Origin: Streptomyces sp. WZ.A104
GTDB lineage: Bacteria; Actinomycetota; Actinomycetes; Streptomycetales; Streptomycetaceae
NCBI RefSeq assembly: GCF_002382885.1
Contig: NZ_NWVL01000006.1
Span: 1 to 64,000, forward strand
DNA length: 64,000 bases
Direction: 5' to 3'
The position numbers and the translations under genes are program-made. The notes beneath the pieces are model-generated. The model was not told the DNA's origin and did not search any database. It was given only the letters and a program-made list of their open reading frames with translations. Below are positions 34,657-42,636 of this stretch, in pieces. Position 1 is the stretch's first letter. The number at the start of each line of letters is the position of its first letter.

Positions 34657-36149
34657 GGTGCCGCCACAGCGTCGGTCTCGAAGTTGCGCGGCTTTGTCCA
34701 GGGGTAGGCCGCCCAGGCCTCGTCCAAGATCGGGTTGATGGCGGGCCGCCCGTCGGCGAGGGCTCGTAGCGACCATCCTGCGGGCGTGGGCTGCTCGATC
34801 TGGGCAAGCAGCGCCTGTTCCAGACCGGGGTCGGTCGCGATGACGGCGTCCTCGAGCTCGCTCGCCGGGGCGACCAGCGTGGGCACGTCCGTGGTCGGCA
34901 GGGTGTCCCGGAAGTCGGGGGTATTGACGAGGTGGTACGGCTCCATGGTGACCACGATGCCGAACATCGGGCGGTCGGTGGGGATATGGGTGAACTTCGC
35001 GTGCCGGTCACGGATCAGCTTCGCGGTGGTAGTGATCTGCTTCCCTATGGCCTTACCCAGCTTCTTGTCCAGCTCGTCAGCGAACTCCTGCTGAGGGCCG
35101 AGCCGCAGCTTGGCGGTGGGCCGGACCGACTTGACTTCGACCAGCAGCACGAGGCCGGGCAGGACCACGATCCAGTCGACGCTCTTCTCTCCGTTCTTCC
35201 CGTAGACGATCTCCGGAAAGACCTCGGCGCCGGGCAGAAGGCGGAGGTGCCGGCCGACGTACTGCTCGAACAGCTCGGCAAGATCCCTCGTGAACGCCAA
35301 GAACGTCTTGTCGTCCGTGTAGTGGTCGCGGCCGGTGTAGAACAGGCCCATGGGGCTGACCTTGCCCAGTACAGCGGGCGTGACCGGGATGAGGTAGTCA
35401 CATCCGTAGCCGCGGACTAGCGGGCGGGCTCGCAGCGGGTTGGGGGTGTAGCGCCGCAGCAGGGGATCGGAAGTCAGCAGGCCGGCCTCGACGCGGGCAC
35501 GCTCCTCTGTGGCGCTGGTAGCGAAGTGCCGTTCCACCACGGTCTTGATCGCCGCCCGGCTGGTCATGGCCTCGAAGACGGAAAGCTCGTTCTCAGGCAG
35601 CCAGGCAAGGTCGAACCGGCCCTGCCGGGCGGTCGCCACGGTGTACAGCAACAGCCCCAGCCCCACGTAGTCAGCCAGTGGGCAGCCGAGCAGGTCCTGC
35701 TCCCATCCGGCGGTGAGCACCTCCAGCGGTCTGGACGGCCTGGTCTGAACAAGCACGGCGAGGCTGCGCGCGAGTTCGGAGAAGTCGTCTTCCTGCCAGG
35801 TGAACTGCTGGCCCGCGACCCGGAGCAGGAACCCTTCCAGGCGCTCGCCGACGGGCAGGTGCCGCAGCGGGTCGTCCAAGGCCACGTACTGGGCGAGGAT
35901 CTCGCGCAGGTCGTTCTCGGTGGCTGCCTTCTGCCGGTGCTCGTTACCGTGGGCCAGCGACACCCAGGCCGCGTCCGCAAGGCCCCAAGGCCTGTACAGC
36001 CCGGTGCGGTCGGTGGTCCACCGTTCCTTCGTCGGCCAATGCGCGCTCGTTCGCGCGATCAGCGGCAGGAGGGAGCTGGGCGGGTGCCGGCGGACTCTCT
36101 GGACGTACTCGCGGTCGGCGACAGGGGAGCGGAAGAACAAGCGGGGCAT
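34653..36149 (-). CDS. large protein with PD-(D/E)XK-like nuclease motif
   Basis: The 498-residue protein has a helical N-terminal region (PRLFFRSPVADREYVQRVRR) and a long middle with no motif I recognise. Near residues 320-345 comes KSVDWIVVLPGLVLLVEVKS, i.e. D about 325, then E about 338 and K about 340 in the order D-x(n)-E-x-K on adjacent strands. That is the hallmark of the PD-(D/E)XK nuclease fold, as in NERD-like and restriction-type proteins. A strong ribosome site (AGGAG) supports the ATG at 36149. It heads an overlapping operon of unknown genes, so a DNA-directed function, possibly defence, is likely but unproven. Confidence 0.65.
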   Translation of the reverse strand: MPRLFFRSPVADREYVQRVRRHPPSSLLPLIARTSAHWPTKERWTTDRTGLYRPWGLADAAWVSLAHGNEHRQKAATENDLREILAQYVALDDPLRHLPVGERLEGFLLRVAGQQFTWQEDDFSELARSLAVLVQTRPSRPLEVLTAGWEQDLLGCPLADYVGLGLLLYTVATARQGRFDLAWLPENELSVFEAMTSRAAIKTVVERHFATSATEERARVEAGLLTSDPLLRRYTPNPLRARPLVRGYGCDYLIPVTPAVLGKVSPMGLFYTGRDHYTDDKTFLAFTRDLAELFEQYVGRHLRLLPGAEVFPEIVYGKNGEKSVDWIVVLPGLVLLVEVKSVRPTAKLRLGPQQEFADELDKKLGKAIGKQITTTAKLIRDRHAKFTHIPTDRPMFGIVVTMEPYHLVNTPDFRDTLPTTDVPTLVAPASELEDAVIATDPGLEQALLAQIEQPTPAGWSLRALADGRPAINPILDEAWAAYPWTKPRNFETDAVAAP

Positions 36150-36339
36150 GCTCCTGATTGTTCCCTGCGGGCCGTACCGAACGGGCCTGAATTTCACGTT
36201 GCTTGAGTGCACTTCAGGTTCCAGCACATTGAGGCTGAGCGCGTAGCGGTCGGATCCATGGCGAGAGGGGTACGCCTGGGACCCGACCGCTGCGGGCTAC
36301 CGTACGCCAGGACAGACCGCCAGCAGCATTACTTTTCGA

Positions 36340-36714
36340 TCATGTTGTCCAGGTTCGCAGGAGCGCGGCGATTCTCTCTGCCGTGCACTCTTCGTTCCGG
36401 AGTTCGATGGCCAGGGCGCTGACCTTGGGCTGGTCAAGTTTGACCAGGAGGTCGCAGCCGAGGAGGTAGCCGTAGGCGACGGCGATGGCGACGCGGACGT
36501 TGGAGCGTTCGAGCCAGCGGAGCCGGCCGAGGGTGTGGGCGAGCGCGGCCGCCCGGACGAAGGGGCCGTCGTAGACGGTGATCTCGGCCCAGATCGCTCG
36601 ATGCCGCTCGACGGCGGCGATGGCGACCCCGTAGTCGAGGATCGCAGGGTCCTCGTGGCCGGCCTCCCGAGCCACGTCGAGGATCCAGGACAGGTCGATG
36701 CTCAGCTGCTTCAC
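36340..36714 (-). CDS. Doc/Fic-like toxin component
   Basis: The 124-residue protein is helical and resembles the proteins often annotated as Fic-family toxin components in Streptomyces. It reads KQLSIDLSWILDVAREAG, AILDYGVAIAAVERHRA, a central ALAHTLGRLRWLERSNVRVA, then AVAYGYLLGCDLLV. The canonical Doc motif H-x-F-x-D-x-N-K-R is not present; at its place is the degenerate RLRWLERSNVRVA. Catalysis may therefore be altered or lost. The ATG overlaps the stop of the upstream antitoxin gene (ATGA), the usual toxin-antitoxin arrangement. A Doc-type toxin would modify EF-Tu; here that is inference. Confidence 0.7.
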   Translation of the reverse strand: MKQLSIDLSWILDVAREAGHEDPAILDYGVAIAAVERHRAIWAEITVYDGPFVRAAALAHTLGRLRWLERSNVRVAIAVAYGYLLGCDLLVKLDQPKVSALAIELRNEECTAERIAALLRTWTT

Positions 36715-36956
36715 GCCGCGGCTTCTCCGACCGCCTCATCGATGACGTCTCCGAAGTCCATGAGGACCTCTCGGGCGCCCGTCATGAACCGCTCGCGGGC
36801 GTCGACGGTGCTGTCCTCACGGTCGACGGTGCTGTCCTCACGCACGAGCTCGCCCACGTAGTCGTCGACGGACATGTGCCTCTGGTCAGCCCGCTCACGC
36901 ACGAGGGCTGCGGTCTCCCCGACGATCTGGACCGGGGTCTGCTGTGTGTCGGCCAT
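36711..36956 (-). CDS. antitoxin with duplicated REDSTVD motif
   Basis: The 81-residue protein precedes the toxin gene and overlaps it. It reads ADTQQTPVQIVGETAALVRE, then DDYVGELVREDSTVDREDST and a C-terminal amphipathic helix (REVLMDFGDVIDEAVGEAA), consistent with a DNA-binding N-terminal half and a toxin-wrapping C-terminal half. A tandem duplication of 21 bp repeats REDSTVD in the middle. It would neutralise the toxin and repress the operon. Confidence 0.7.
   Translation of the reverse strand: MADTQQTPVQIVGETAALVRERADQRHMSVDDYVGELVREDSTVDREDSTVDARERFMTGAREVLMDFGDVIDEAVGEAAA
36801..36842. repeat. 21-bp perfect tandem duplication inside the antitoxin gene
   Basis: GTCGACGGTGCTGTCCTCAC plus one G occurs twice in a row (36801-36821 and 36822-36842), keeping frame and adding seven residues to the linker of the antitoxin. 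It looks like a recent slippage event. Confidence 0.9.
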
Positions 36957-37003
36957 GCCCTTGAAGGTACCGGGCCGGGCTGTCCTGTGGGAGACGTTCC
37001 TGA

Positions 37004-39154
37004 CTAGGCCCCGATCAGCTCCTCGACGAGGAGGCGCGCGGCCTCGGAGTGGTCTGGGGACCCGCAGGTCCGTCGTGGGAAGCGGCGGCCGCCACTGCTG
37101 TCTCCGTCGACCTTGATGCAGGTCTGCTCGGCCGGCGCCCTGCGGGCCTTCTTCTTCTCTTCCTTGGACAGCCGCATCCACTCCACGTCGTCCTGGAACC
37201 AGCGCCAGACGATGCGGTCGATCACGTGGCGTGCCGCCCGGGCTTCCCTGATCCCGGCTGTGGAGCACCGCTGCGCGGCCTCGTCAAGCGTCCTCCCCGT
37301 CCTGGTCCACCCCACGCTGGGGTCTCCGGTGACGAGCCCGGCGCGGCTGAATTCACGCATGTGGCGAATGACGGTACGCTTCCCGAATCCAGTCTCCTGG
37401 ATAAGACGGTCCAGGGATAGAAGGCCCTGTGCCGTCTCCATGATCATCCAGGTGTGGGCGCCGTGGTGTCCGAGCCTCCCGCCGTGGGCGAACAGGTCGC
37501 TGGCCAGCAGCTCGAGGAGCCACTCAACATGATCACGAAGCGCGGACCTGGATCCCTCGATCCCTCCTGAGGGTCCCCCCAGCACCCCCCGGCGCCCGTT
37601 CCGGGCTTGTGTCAGACCTGTGTCTGGTGCTTCTGAAGTGACAGCAGGCCGGTGGAGGAGCTCTCCGAGCAGGCTCTGCGGGAGGGTGACCCGCCGGTTC
37701 CCGTACTTCGGGTCCCGATCCAGTTCTTCCAGGTGGCCGGCGTCCACCGCGCGGGTCAGGGCGACGTTGCACGTCTCGTGGCTGAAGCCTGTGGCGTCCG
37801 AGCAGCGGCGGGAGCCCAGGGAGACGTCCAGGCGGGCTGCCGCGAGCATCTGGAGGCCGGCGAAGAAGGCGACGGCGAGATGGGACTGGCGGCCCTTCTG
37901 GCTCCAGTAGGCGGGCCCCAGGTCGGAGAGGAACTCCAGGAAGACGCCGACGGCCATGGTGACCTCCGGAGCGGGGTCCGCGGTCTCCGCGTGCCCTTCA
38001 GGGCGACGGGCTTCGACTTCGGCGGCGAGCATCCACTGACGGATGAAGATCTTCTGGGCGTCGGCCTCGGACCGCTGACGGCGCTTCGTGCTGCCGGCGA
38101 CCCGCTCGGTGGTGATGTAGGCGAGGCCCGGGTACATGCCCGACCATGCGGTCTTCCAGCCCTCGTCGTGGGAGAAGCGCGCGCGTACGAGGCCTCGTAC
38201 GCAGGAGAACATCCGGTCGGAGTGCTGCTGGTGCGGCTCCAGGGGAGTGTGCAGGGCTGCACGGGCTCGTTCGTCCAGGGCGCGCCGCTGGCCGGGGAGC
38301 TTCAGGTGGCCGTTCTCGTCGGTCTCAAGAGGACGGACGCGGTCCGCACCGTGCACGTCCACCACGCTCGGGGGGAGCCCCCCGCCGCTGGGTGCGGGTT
38401 TCCGGCTTTCATGATCGTTTTCCGCATAGGGCCTTCTATCCCCGGCCGGGGTGTGCTCGTTCTCGGCCTGGGGGAGGAAAGGGAGTTCCTCCTCGAGCCA
38501 CTGCGTGAGCATCTCGAACTGCGCGGGGGTGGCGCCGGCCTTGAGGCGGTCGATGGCTTCGTCGACGGTGACGCCGTCGAGGACGGAGTGTCCGCCGTCC
38601 CGGTGCGGAGAGCCTGGCGGCCGGAGTGCGCCGTAGCCGGACAGGTTGCTCAGGGGGAGCGGGTCGAAGGTGGGGAAGATCAGGTTGGCCGCGTGCGCGA
38701 AGCGACGGACGAGTTCGCCAGGGACTCCGGCCGGGACGGCGAACCAGACGTGCCGGCCTCCGCTGGGGCCGGAGATCGCTCGTACGTAGGGGATGCCGGC
38801 TGCGTCGAGGTAGGCCCCCAGCAGGTAGGCGTCGTTTGCTGCGAGGGCGATGCTGTGGTGCTTGGCGTCGAAGTCGCAGCCGATCCGGGTGAAGGGGGGA
38901 TCGGTGTGACGCCCCTTCTTGGGGGTGAGGTAGACGACCACGGGCCGGCCGGCCACGGCTGCGGCCTGGTCGACGGTGATCTCTTCCTCGTAGTACGTGG
39001 ACCAGCTACCCGTCTTCTCGTCCCGGGCCAGGGCGCGCATGTCGCGCCGCGGTGAAAGGGAGGACAGAAAGCGGATGAGGGTAGCCCTATTGGGGCATTC
39101 GTCTTCTGGGACGGGGCCGTTGAGGCTTTCACCGGACACGCCGGGGAAAGGCAA
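37004..39154 (-). CDS. plasmid replication protein, primase-polymerase (AEP) type
   Basis: The 716-residue protein has an N-terminal archaeo-eukaryotic primase-like domain. The metal-binding DFD (RIGCDFDAKHH, residues 94-96) and the SGGRHVWFAV block (131-140) occur in the order and spacing of AEP primases. A central region follows, with AWSGMYPGLAYITTERVAG and SQKGRQSHLAVAFFAGLQML. Two winged-helix-like segments come last (FSHETCNVALTRAVDAGHLE and ETGFGKRTVIRHMREFSRAG). Proteins of this type start replication of actinobacterial plasmids and integrative elements. The TTG at 39154 gives this start; GTG at 39139 is equally possible, and neither has a strong ribosome site. It is the best evidence for a replicon here. 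Confidence 0.75.
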   Translation of the reverse strand: MPFPGVSGESLNGPVPEDECPNRATLIRFLSSLSPRRDMRALARDEKTGSWSTYYEEEITVDQAAAVAGRPVVVYLTPKKGRHTDPPFTRIGCDFDAKHHSIALAANDAYLLGAYLDAAGIPYVRAISGPSGGRHVWFAVPAGVPGELVRRFAHAANLIFPTFDPLPLSNLSGYGALRPPGSPHRDGGHSVLDGVTVDEAIDRLKAGATPAQFEMLTQWLEEELPFLPQAENEHTPAGDRRPYAENDHESRKPAPSGGGLPPSVVDVHGADRVRPLETDENGHLKLPGQRRALDERARAALHTPLEPHQQHSDRMFSCVRGLVRARFSHDEGWKTAWSGMYPGLAYITTERVAGSTKRRQRSEADAQKIFIRQWMLAAEVEARRPEGHAETADPAPEVTMAVGVFLEFLSDLGPAYWSQKGRQSHLAVAFFAGLQMLAAARLDVSLGSRRCSDATGFSHETCNVALTRAVDAGHLEELDRDPKYGNRRVTLPQSLLGELLHRPAVTSEAPDTGLTQARNGRRGVLGGPSGGIEGSRSALRDHVEWLLELLASDLFAHGGRLGHHGAHTWMIMETAQGLLSLDRLIQETGFGKRTVIRHMREFSRAGLVTGDPSVGWTRTGRTLDEAAQRCSTAGIREARAARHVIDRIVWRWFQDDVEWMRLSKEEKKKARRAPAEQTCIKVDGDSSGGRRFPRRTCGSPDHSEAARLLVEELIGA

Positions 39155-39434
39155 GGGGGTGCCGTCCCGGGGGGTCGTTGCTACTATGACAACGTCCTCT
39201 CGGGTCAGAGAAGGACAGCAGTGAGCCCGGCCCGGCGGTTGGTCCCCGACAGGTTGGTCTCGCTACAGGTCGATATGGAGCGGGTCTCAGTGGTCGCCGT
39301 AGGAAGCAGCTGAGATCCCGGAGCAGAACTTTTTAGGGGAGGTAGCGGGGGAGCTGGCGTTCATCACGGGAAGCCTCTGTTGGTCTAGGACAGGGGCGTT
39401 TTCGTGTGTCTGGACGCCTTCCACCGCGGTCAGA

Positions 39435-39761
39435 TCACCCGGTCATCGGCAGCTCCTCCTGAGTGGCAGCGTGCTCTGCCGCAGGCCAGTCCTTCGTGAT
39501 CTTCCGCAGGGCGGCCTCCAGGCTGGCCGGGGTCAGCGGCTCGCCTTCGGGTGCCTTGGTCTTCAGCAGCAGGTCGATCACGACGTTGATGACGGTCGCG
39601 GCGGAGAGGTCCGGGTGGACCTGCTTGATCAGGCCCACGATGAACTCGGCGTTGTCCGGGTCGAAGGACAACGTCGTTCGCCAGGGGAGGCCGGATCCCG
39701 CGACGTACTCCACGGGACGGCCGCGCCGGCGGCGCGTTATGGGTGTCCCAGGTGTGGTCAT
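39435..39761 (-). CDS. small basic protein, possible ribbon-helix-helix
   Basis: The 108-residue product starts TTPGTPITRRRRGRPVEYVA, then PWRTTLSFDPDNAEFIVGLI, which reads as a beta strand followed by helices (HPDLSAATVINVVIDLLLK), as in ribbon-helix-helix or small partition proteins. It ends in an acidic helix. It lies 280 bp upstream of the replication gene on the same strand, with the likely origin between them. A role in copy control or partition fits the place but is not shown. Confidence 0.6.
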   Translation of the reverse strand: MTTPGTPITRRRRGRPVEYVAGSGLPWRTTLSFDPDNAEFIVGLIKQVHPDLSAATVINVVIDLLLKTKAPEGEPLTPASLEAALRKITKDWPAAEHAATQEELPMTG

Positions 39762-39949
39762 GGCGATCATCCTATGCGTCTCGACTAGTGATGTGCATCA
39801 ATTCAGCCGCGTGTGTCGGCGAATTTTCTCGTGATCTCGGCCCGGGGCCAACCGCTGCACAGCCGTCCGGGGCTGCGTACCCTGGACTCTACGGCCTTCT
39901 ATCCATCGTCACGGGTCAGGTGACGGGCTCATCGGAGGTGCTGGACCGC

Positions 39950-40909
39950 ATGTCTGAGCAGACGCTTCACCCCGCCGTCGCGCGGATGTCCATGCTGGTC
40001 GAGACCTTGATCCGCCAGGAGCAGGCGGAGAAGAAGCGCGCCGCCAACCTCCGCTGGGTGGTGAAGGACGTCCAGGCCGCGGCCGAGCTCGACGAGTTCC
40101 CAGAGAAGGCCAGGACGTCCTTCGACGATCTGTTGACGCTGTCCACCTGGGGGGTGTACTCGGACCTGGCCGGCGCGGGACTCACACGAGAACGCCACCG
40201 GCATCCCGACCACGAGGTACAGGTGCCGGCCAGCAACAGCAGCATGCGCACCCGGGCGACCGCCTGGAACGCCGTCGCGAAGTTCCTCGGGCGCCCCGTC
40301 CGGTTCCCCCTCGCGCCGAAGGACCCGCCGAAGGCAACCGTCGCCGACCGGCAGCGCCGCGCCTTGACCCGGGAGCTGTCCCGGCCCGCCCATACCCCCA
40401 TGTCCGAGGCGGGGCGCGTGCGGACCCTCGCGATGTACGGAGTCATCCTCGACACCCGGGCTCGCTCCGGCGAGCTCGTCGAGATGACGACCCATGCCCT
40501 CGCTCCGGACCTGTCGACCATCTCGTTGATCCGGCGCCCCCAGGGCGTGGGGGAGGCGGCTCTGCCGATCGTCGAGACGATCCGCCTCAGCCAGTTCACC
40601 CGGGCGGCGCTGAGGGCATGGCTCGACATCCGCGCCGAGAGGATCGAGTTCGTCGAGGGCACCAAGGACGCTCTCTGGGTGTCGCTCCGGAACAACCACT
40701 CCGGTCAAGGGCGTGGGATGCGCCGGCGCCCGTCCGGCATGCCGCTGCAGATCCGCGGCCTGGAGCGGGCCTACAGCCGCGCGATCTCGCAGCTCAACCG
40801 GGACATGCCCGAGAAGGAGTCGGCCTGGACGCCGCTCCCGAAGACGGTCGAGCAGTTGCGGCGGTCCGTGAAGAAGATCGAGATCGTCCGCCTCGATCTG
40901 GCGGCCTAG
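39950..40909 (+). CDS. tyrosine-recombinase-like protein lacking the catalytic tail
   Basis: The 319-residue protein has the N-terminal helical domain and much of the catalytic domain of a tyrosine recombinase. RTLAMYGVILDTRARSGELV contains the first catalytic Arg in its usual setting (R-x-x-E-L). The C-terminal part ends soon after TVEQLRRSVKKI, a possible form of the H-x-L-R-R block without its His, and there is no Tyr nucleophile beyond it. It may be a truncated relic, an inactive DNA-binding protein or one that acts with a partner. The ATG follows GGAGGTG. The large integrase at 492-1769 is a different subfamily. Confidence 0.6.
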   Translation: MSEQTLHPAVARMSMLVETLIRQEQAEKKRAANLRWVVKDVQAAAELDEFPEKARTSFDDLLTLSTWGVYSDLAGAGLTRERHRHPDHEVQVPASNSSMRTRATAWNAVAKFLGRPVRFPLAPKDPPKATVADRQRRALTRELSRPAHTPMSEAGRVRTLAMYGVILDTRARSGELVEMTTHALAPDLSTISLIRRPQGVGEAALPIVETIRLSQFTRAALRAWLDIRAERIEFVEGTKDALWVSLRNNHSGQGRGMRRRPSGMPLQIRGLERAYSRAISQLNRDMPEKESAWTPLPKTVEQLRRSVKKIEIVRLDLAA

Positions 40910-41137
40910 GGTGTGGCTGGCCCTCACTTTGTCCCGTAAGACCGACCGAGAGCACCCAGGCGCAGGACGGCCCGGCTGGGTCACGAGTGGGTGCCCCGTA
41001 ACCCCTTGACCGGCTGTTCGTTGTCCAGGGTGGAAGGGAAGTCTCCCGGGCTCCCCTGTCTGCTCGCTCAGTCGAGCAGGTTCTTTCGGCTGACCGTACG
41101 CCAAACCCCCAGGAGGGGGCGGCAGCCCAAAGAACCT

Positions 41138-41179
41138 CGACGAAGAGCTCGCACCTGAGAGGGTGCGAGCTCTTCGTCG
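41138..41179. terminator. perfect inverted repeat with 18-bp stem, probable terminator
   Basis: Arms 41138-41155 (CGACGAAGAGCTCGCACC) and 41162-41179 are exact reverse complements with a six-base loop. No T-run follows, which is common in Streptomyces terminators. It could instead be a recombination site, given the recombinase-like gene just upstream. Confidence 0.6.
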
Positions 41180-41202
41180 TGCCACTACCTCGCCGGGTAA
41201 CA

Positions 41203-41216
41203 AAAACGGCCGTTTT
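41203..41216. promoter_or_regulatory. AAAACG-N2-CGTTTT palindrome, copy 1
   Basis: The site reads AAAACGGCCGTTTT and lies about 190 bp upstream of the first XRE regulator. Its flank GGTAAC is shared (inverted) with copy 2, so the conserved sequence is longer than the palindrome. Confidence 0.7.
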
Positions 41217-41401
41217 GGCTGCCCGCTCGGTGTCGGTCGGGCAGCTGCCGAAGTCCTCTGCTCCTGGGGCTCGTTGGGTTCGTACACGTATCGGACCTGG
41301 CATATTCGCTTTGGCTGGTTCCGTGTGGCTACTGTGTCGCGGCAAAGCCCATGTGGTCCCGTAGAGGGGCCCGACCCGCGATCGGCGTTAGCCGCCCGAG
41401 G

Positions 41402-42550
41402 ATGAGCACGGAGCCCGCGATTGGCCATGCGAGCACCCTGGTGACGCAGGAGATGGACAGCGGCGGCCCCACCCCTGTTGGCCGTCGCCTCACCGACTGG
41501 CGAATACGCCGAGGCCTCGGCGTTGCCGGTTTGGCGACGCGCGCTGGCGTCCCGGGGCAACTGATTGAGGACCTGGAGGCGGGGGAGGAGTGGGTCGACC
41601 AAGGCCGCGTGCTGAGCTCGCTTGCCGCCGGTCTCCGGCTGGATCCGGCCGAGCTGACGGGCCAGCCCTACATGCCGTGCGGGCCCGGCCACTCCACCGT
41701 GCACTCGGTCGGGTGGTTCGCACGTCGGCATCTGGCGCGCATGCTCTCCGCGGACGGCGTCGGGGGAGAGGCTGACGAGATTCGACTGGCCGAGCTCGTC
41801 GACGGAGTGAGGGCGGCGGCCGACGACGGTGAGCTCGCTTCCGCCGCCCAGATGGTTCCGGGGCTGCTGGAAGTGATCGGCCCGCCGCGTCCTGGAAACA
41901 CCGACCGCGGGGTCGCCGCACTTCGCGCGGTCGCGCACGTGGCCGTGAGTCGGCTCCTGCGCCGCCTCGGGTACCGAGATCTCGCCTGGAGCCTGCTGTC
42001 CTACGCGTGCCCCCCGCCGGAGGCCCGCCCTGCGGTGCTCGGGGAAGAGGTGTGGCTGCTGCTCGACATGGGCCAGGCCGAACTCGCGGTCGCCCGGACT
42101 GTGCGGGGGGAGGCCGATGTCCCAGACGAGGTTCTACTGCCGCTGGCCGTCGCGCACGCGGCGCTCGGGCAGGAGGCGGAGAGTGAGCGCCTGCTCGCAT
42201 CTGCTCAGGAGAAGGCCATCAGCGCGCGGCAGCGAGCCCAGGTCGCGTCCGCCTGGGCCTTTGCGGCAGCGGAGGGCGCTGCCTACGACGACGTGCTCAC
42301 CCGGGCGGAGGGGGCGACCTGCCTTCCGGCCGGCGACCGCTCCACCCTTCTTGTGCTCACCGCGTCCGCCCGAGCCAGGCTCGGCCAGTACGGGGCGGCG
42401 GTCGAGGATCTGGCGGCAGCGGAATCCCTCGCGCCGTTGCACACCCGGCTGGACCCGCTGGCTCGCGAGCTTGTGAGCGTGCTCCCCGCCCGCGCCCAGG
42501 AACATGCCGAGGTGCTGGGCGGGATCGCGGCGCGGCTCGGCATGAAGTGA
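41402..42550 (+). CDS. XRE-family regulator with helical C-terminal domain
   Basis: The 382-residue protein has an N-terminal helix-turn-helix (TPVGRRLTDWRIRRGLGVAG, then LATRAGVPGQLIEDLEAGEE) followed by a ~290-residue Ala/Leu/Arg-rich helical region resembling TPR-like repeats (EVWLLLDMGQAELAVARTVR; ERLLASAQEKAISARQRAQV). This layout is common for Streptomyces regulators of accessory and antibiotic genes. The start at 41402 is tentative; an ATG at 41453 is the alternative. It is the first of two such regulators ahead of the biosynthetic operon. Confidence 0.8.
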   Translation: MSTEPAIGHASTLVTQEMDSGGPTPVGRRLTDWRIRRGLGVAGLATRAGVPGQLIEDLEAGEEWVDQGRVLSSLAAGLRLDPAELTGQPYMPCGPGHSTVHSVGWFARRHLARMLSADGVGGEADEIRLAELVDGVRAAADDGELASAAQMVPGLLEVIGPPRPGNTDRGVAALRAVAHVAVSRLLRRLGYRDLAWSLLSYACPPPEARPAVLGEEVWLLLDMGQAELAVARTVRGEADVPDEVLLPLAVAHAALGQEAESERLLASAQEKAISARQRAQVASAWAFAAAEGAAYDDVLTRAEGATCLPAGDRSTLLVLTASARARLGQYGAAVEDLAAAESLAPLHTRLDPLARELVSVLPARAQEHAEVLGGIAARLGMK

Positions 42551-42636
42551 TCTTGGCCTGTTCGGGGAATGCCGGGTTGCGGCGGCCACACCTGGCCTAA
42601 CCTACGCATGATCCCAGGGGAGTTGGGCAGGCGATC

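Larger units (their letters stand above)
40910..41401. other. 492-bp gap with hairpin and palindrome, no gene
   Basis: The interval between the recombinase-like gene and the first XRE regulator has no supported gene. It contains the perfect 18-bp-stem hairpin at 41138-41179 and the palindrome at 41203-41216, listed separately. A possible -10 element (TACTGT) lies at about 41327. Confidence 0.6.

Noticed and set aside
36798-36842. Possible CRISPR-like or iteron repeat in the antitoxin gene
   Set aside because: There are only two copies, they are directly adjacent and in frame, which fits a simple slippage duplication. No spacer-repeat array is present anywhere in the window.
39155-39434. Candidate replication origin upstream of the primase-type Rep gene
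   Set aside because: The position is right, but I could not find iterons or an AT-rich stretch that would support the call, so it is not listed as an origin.
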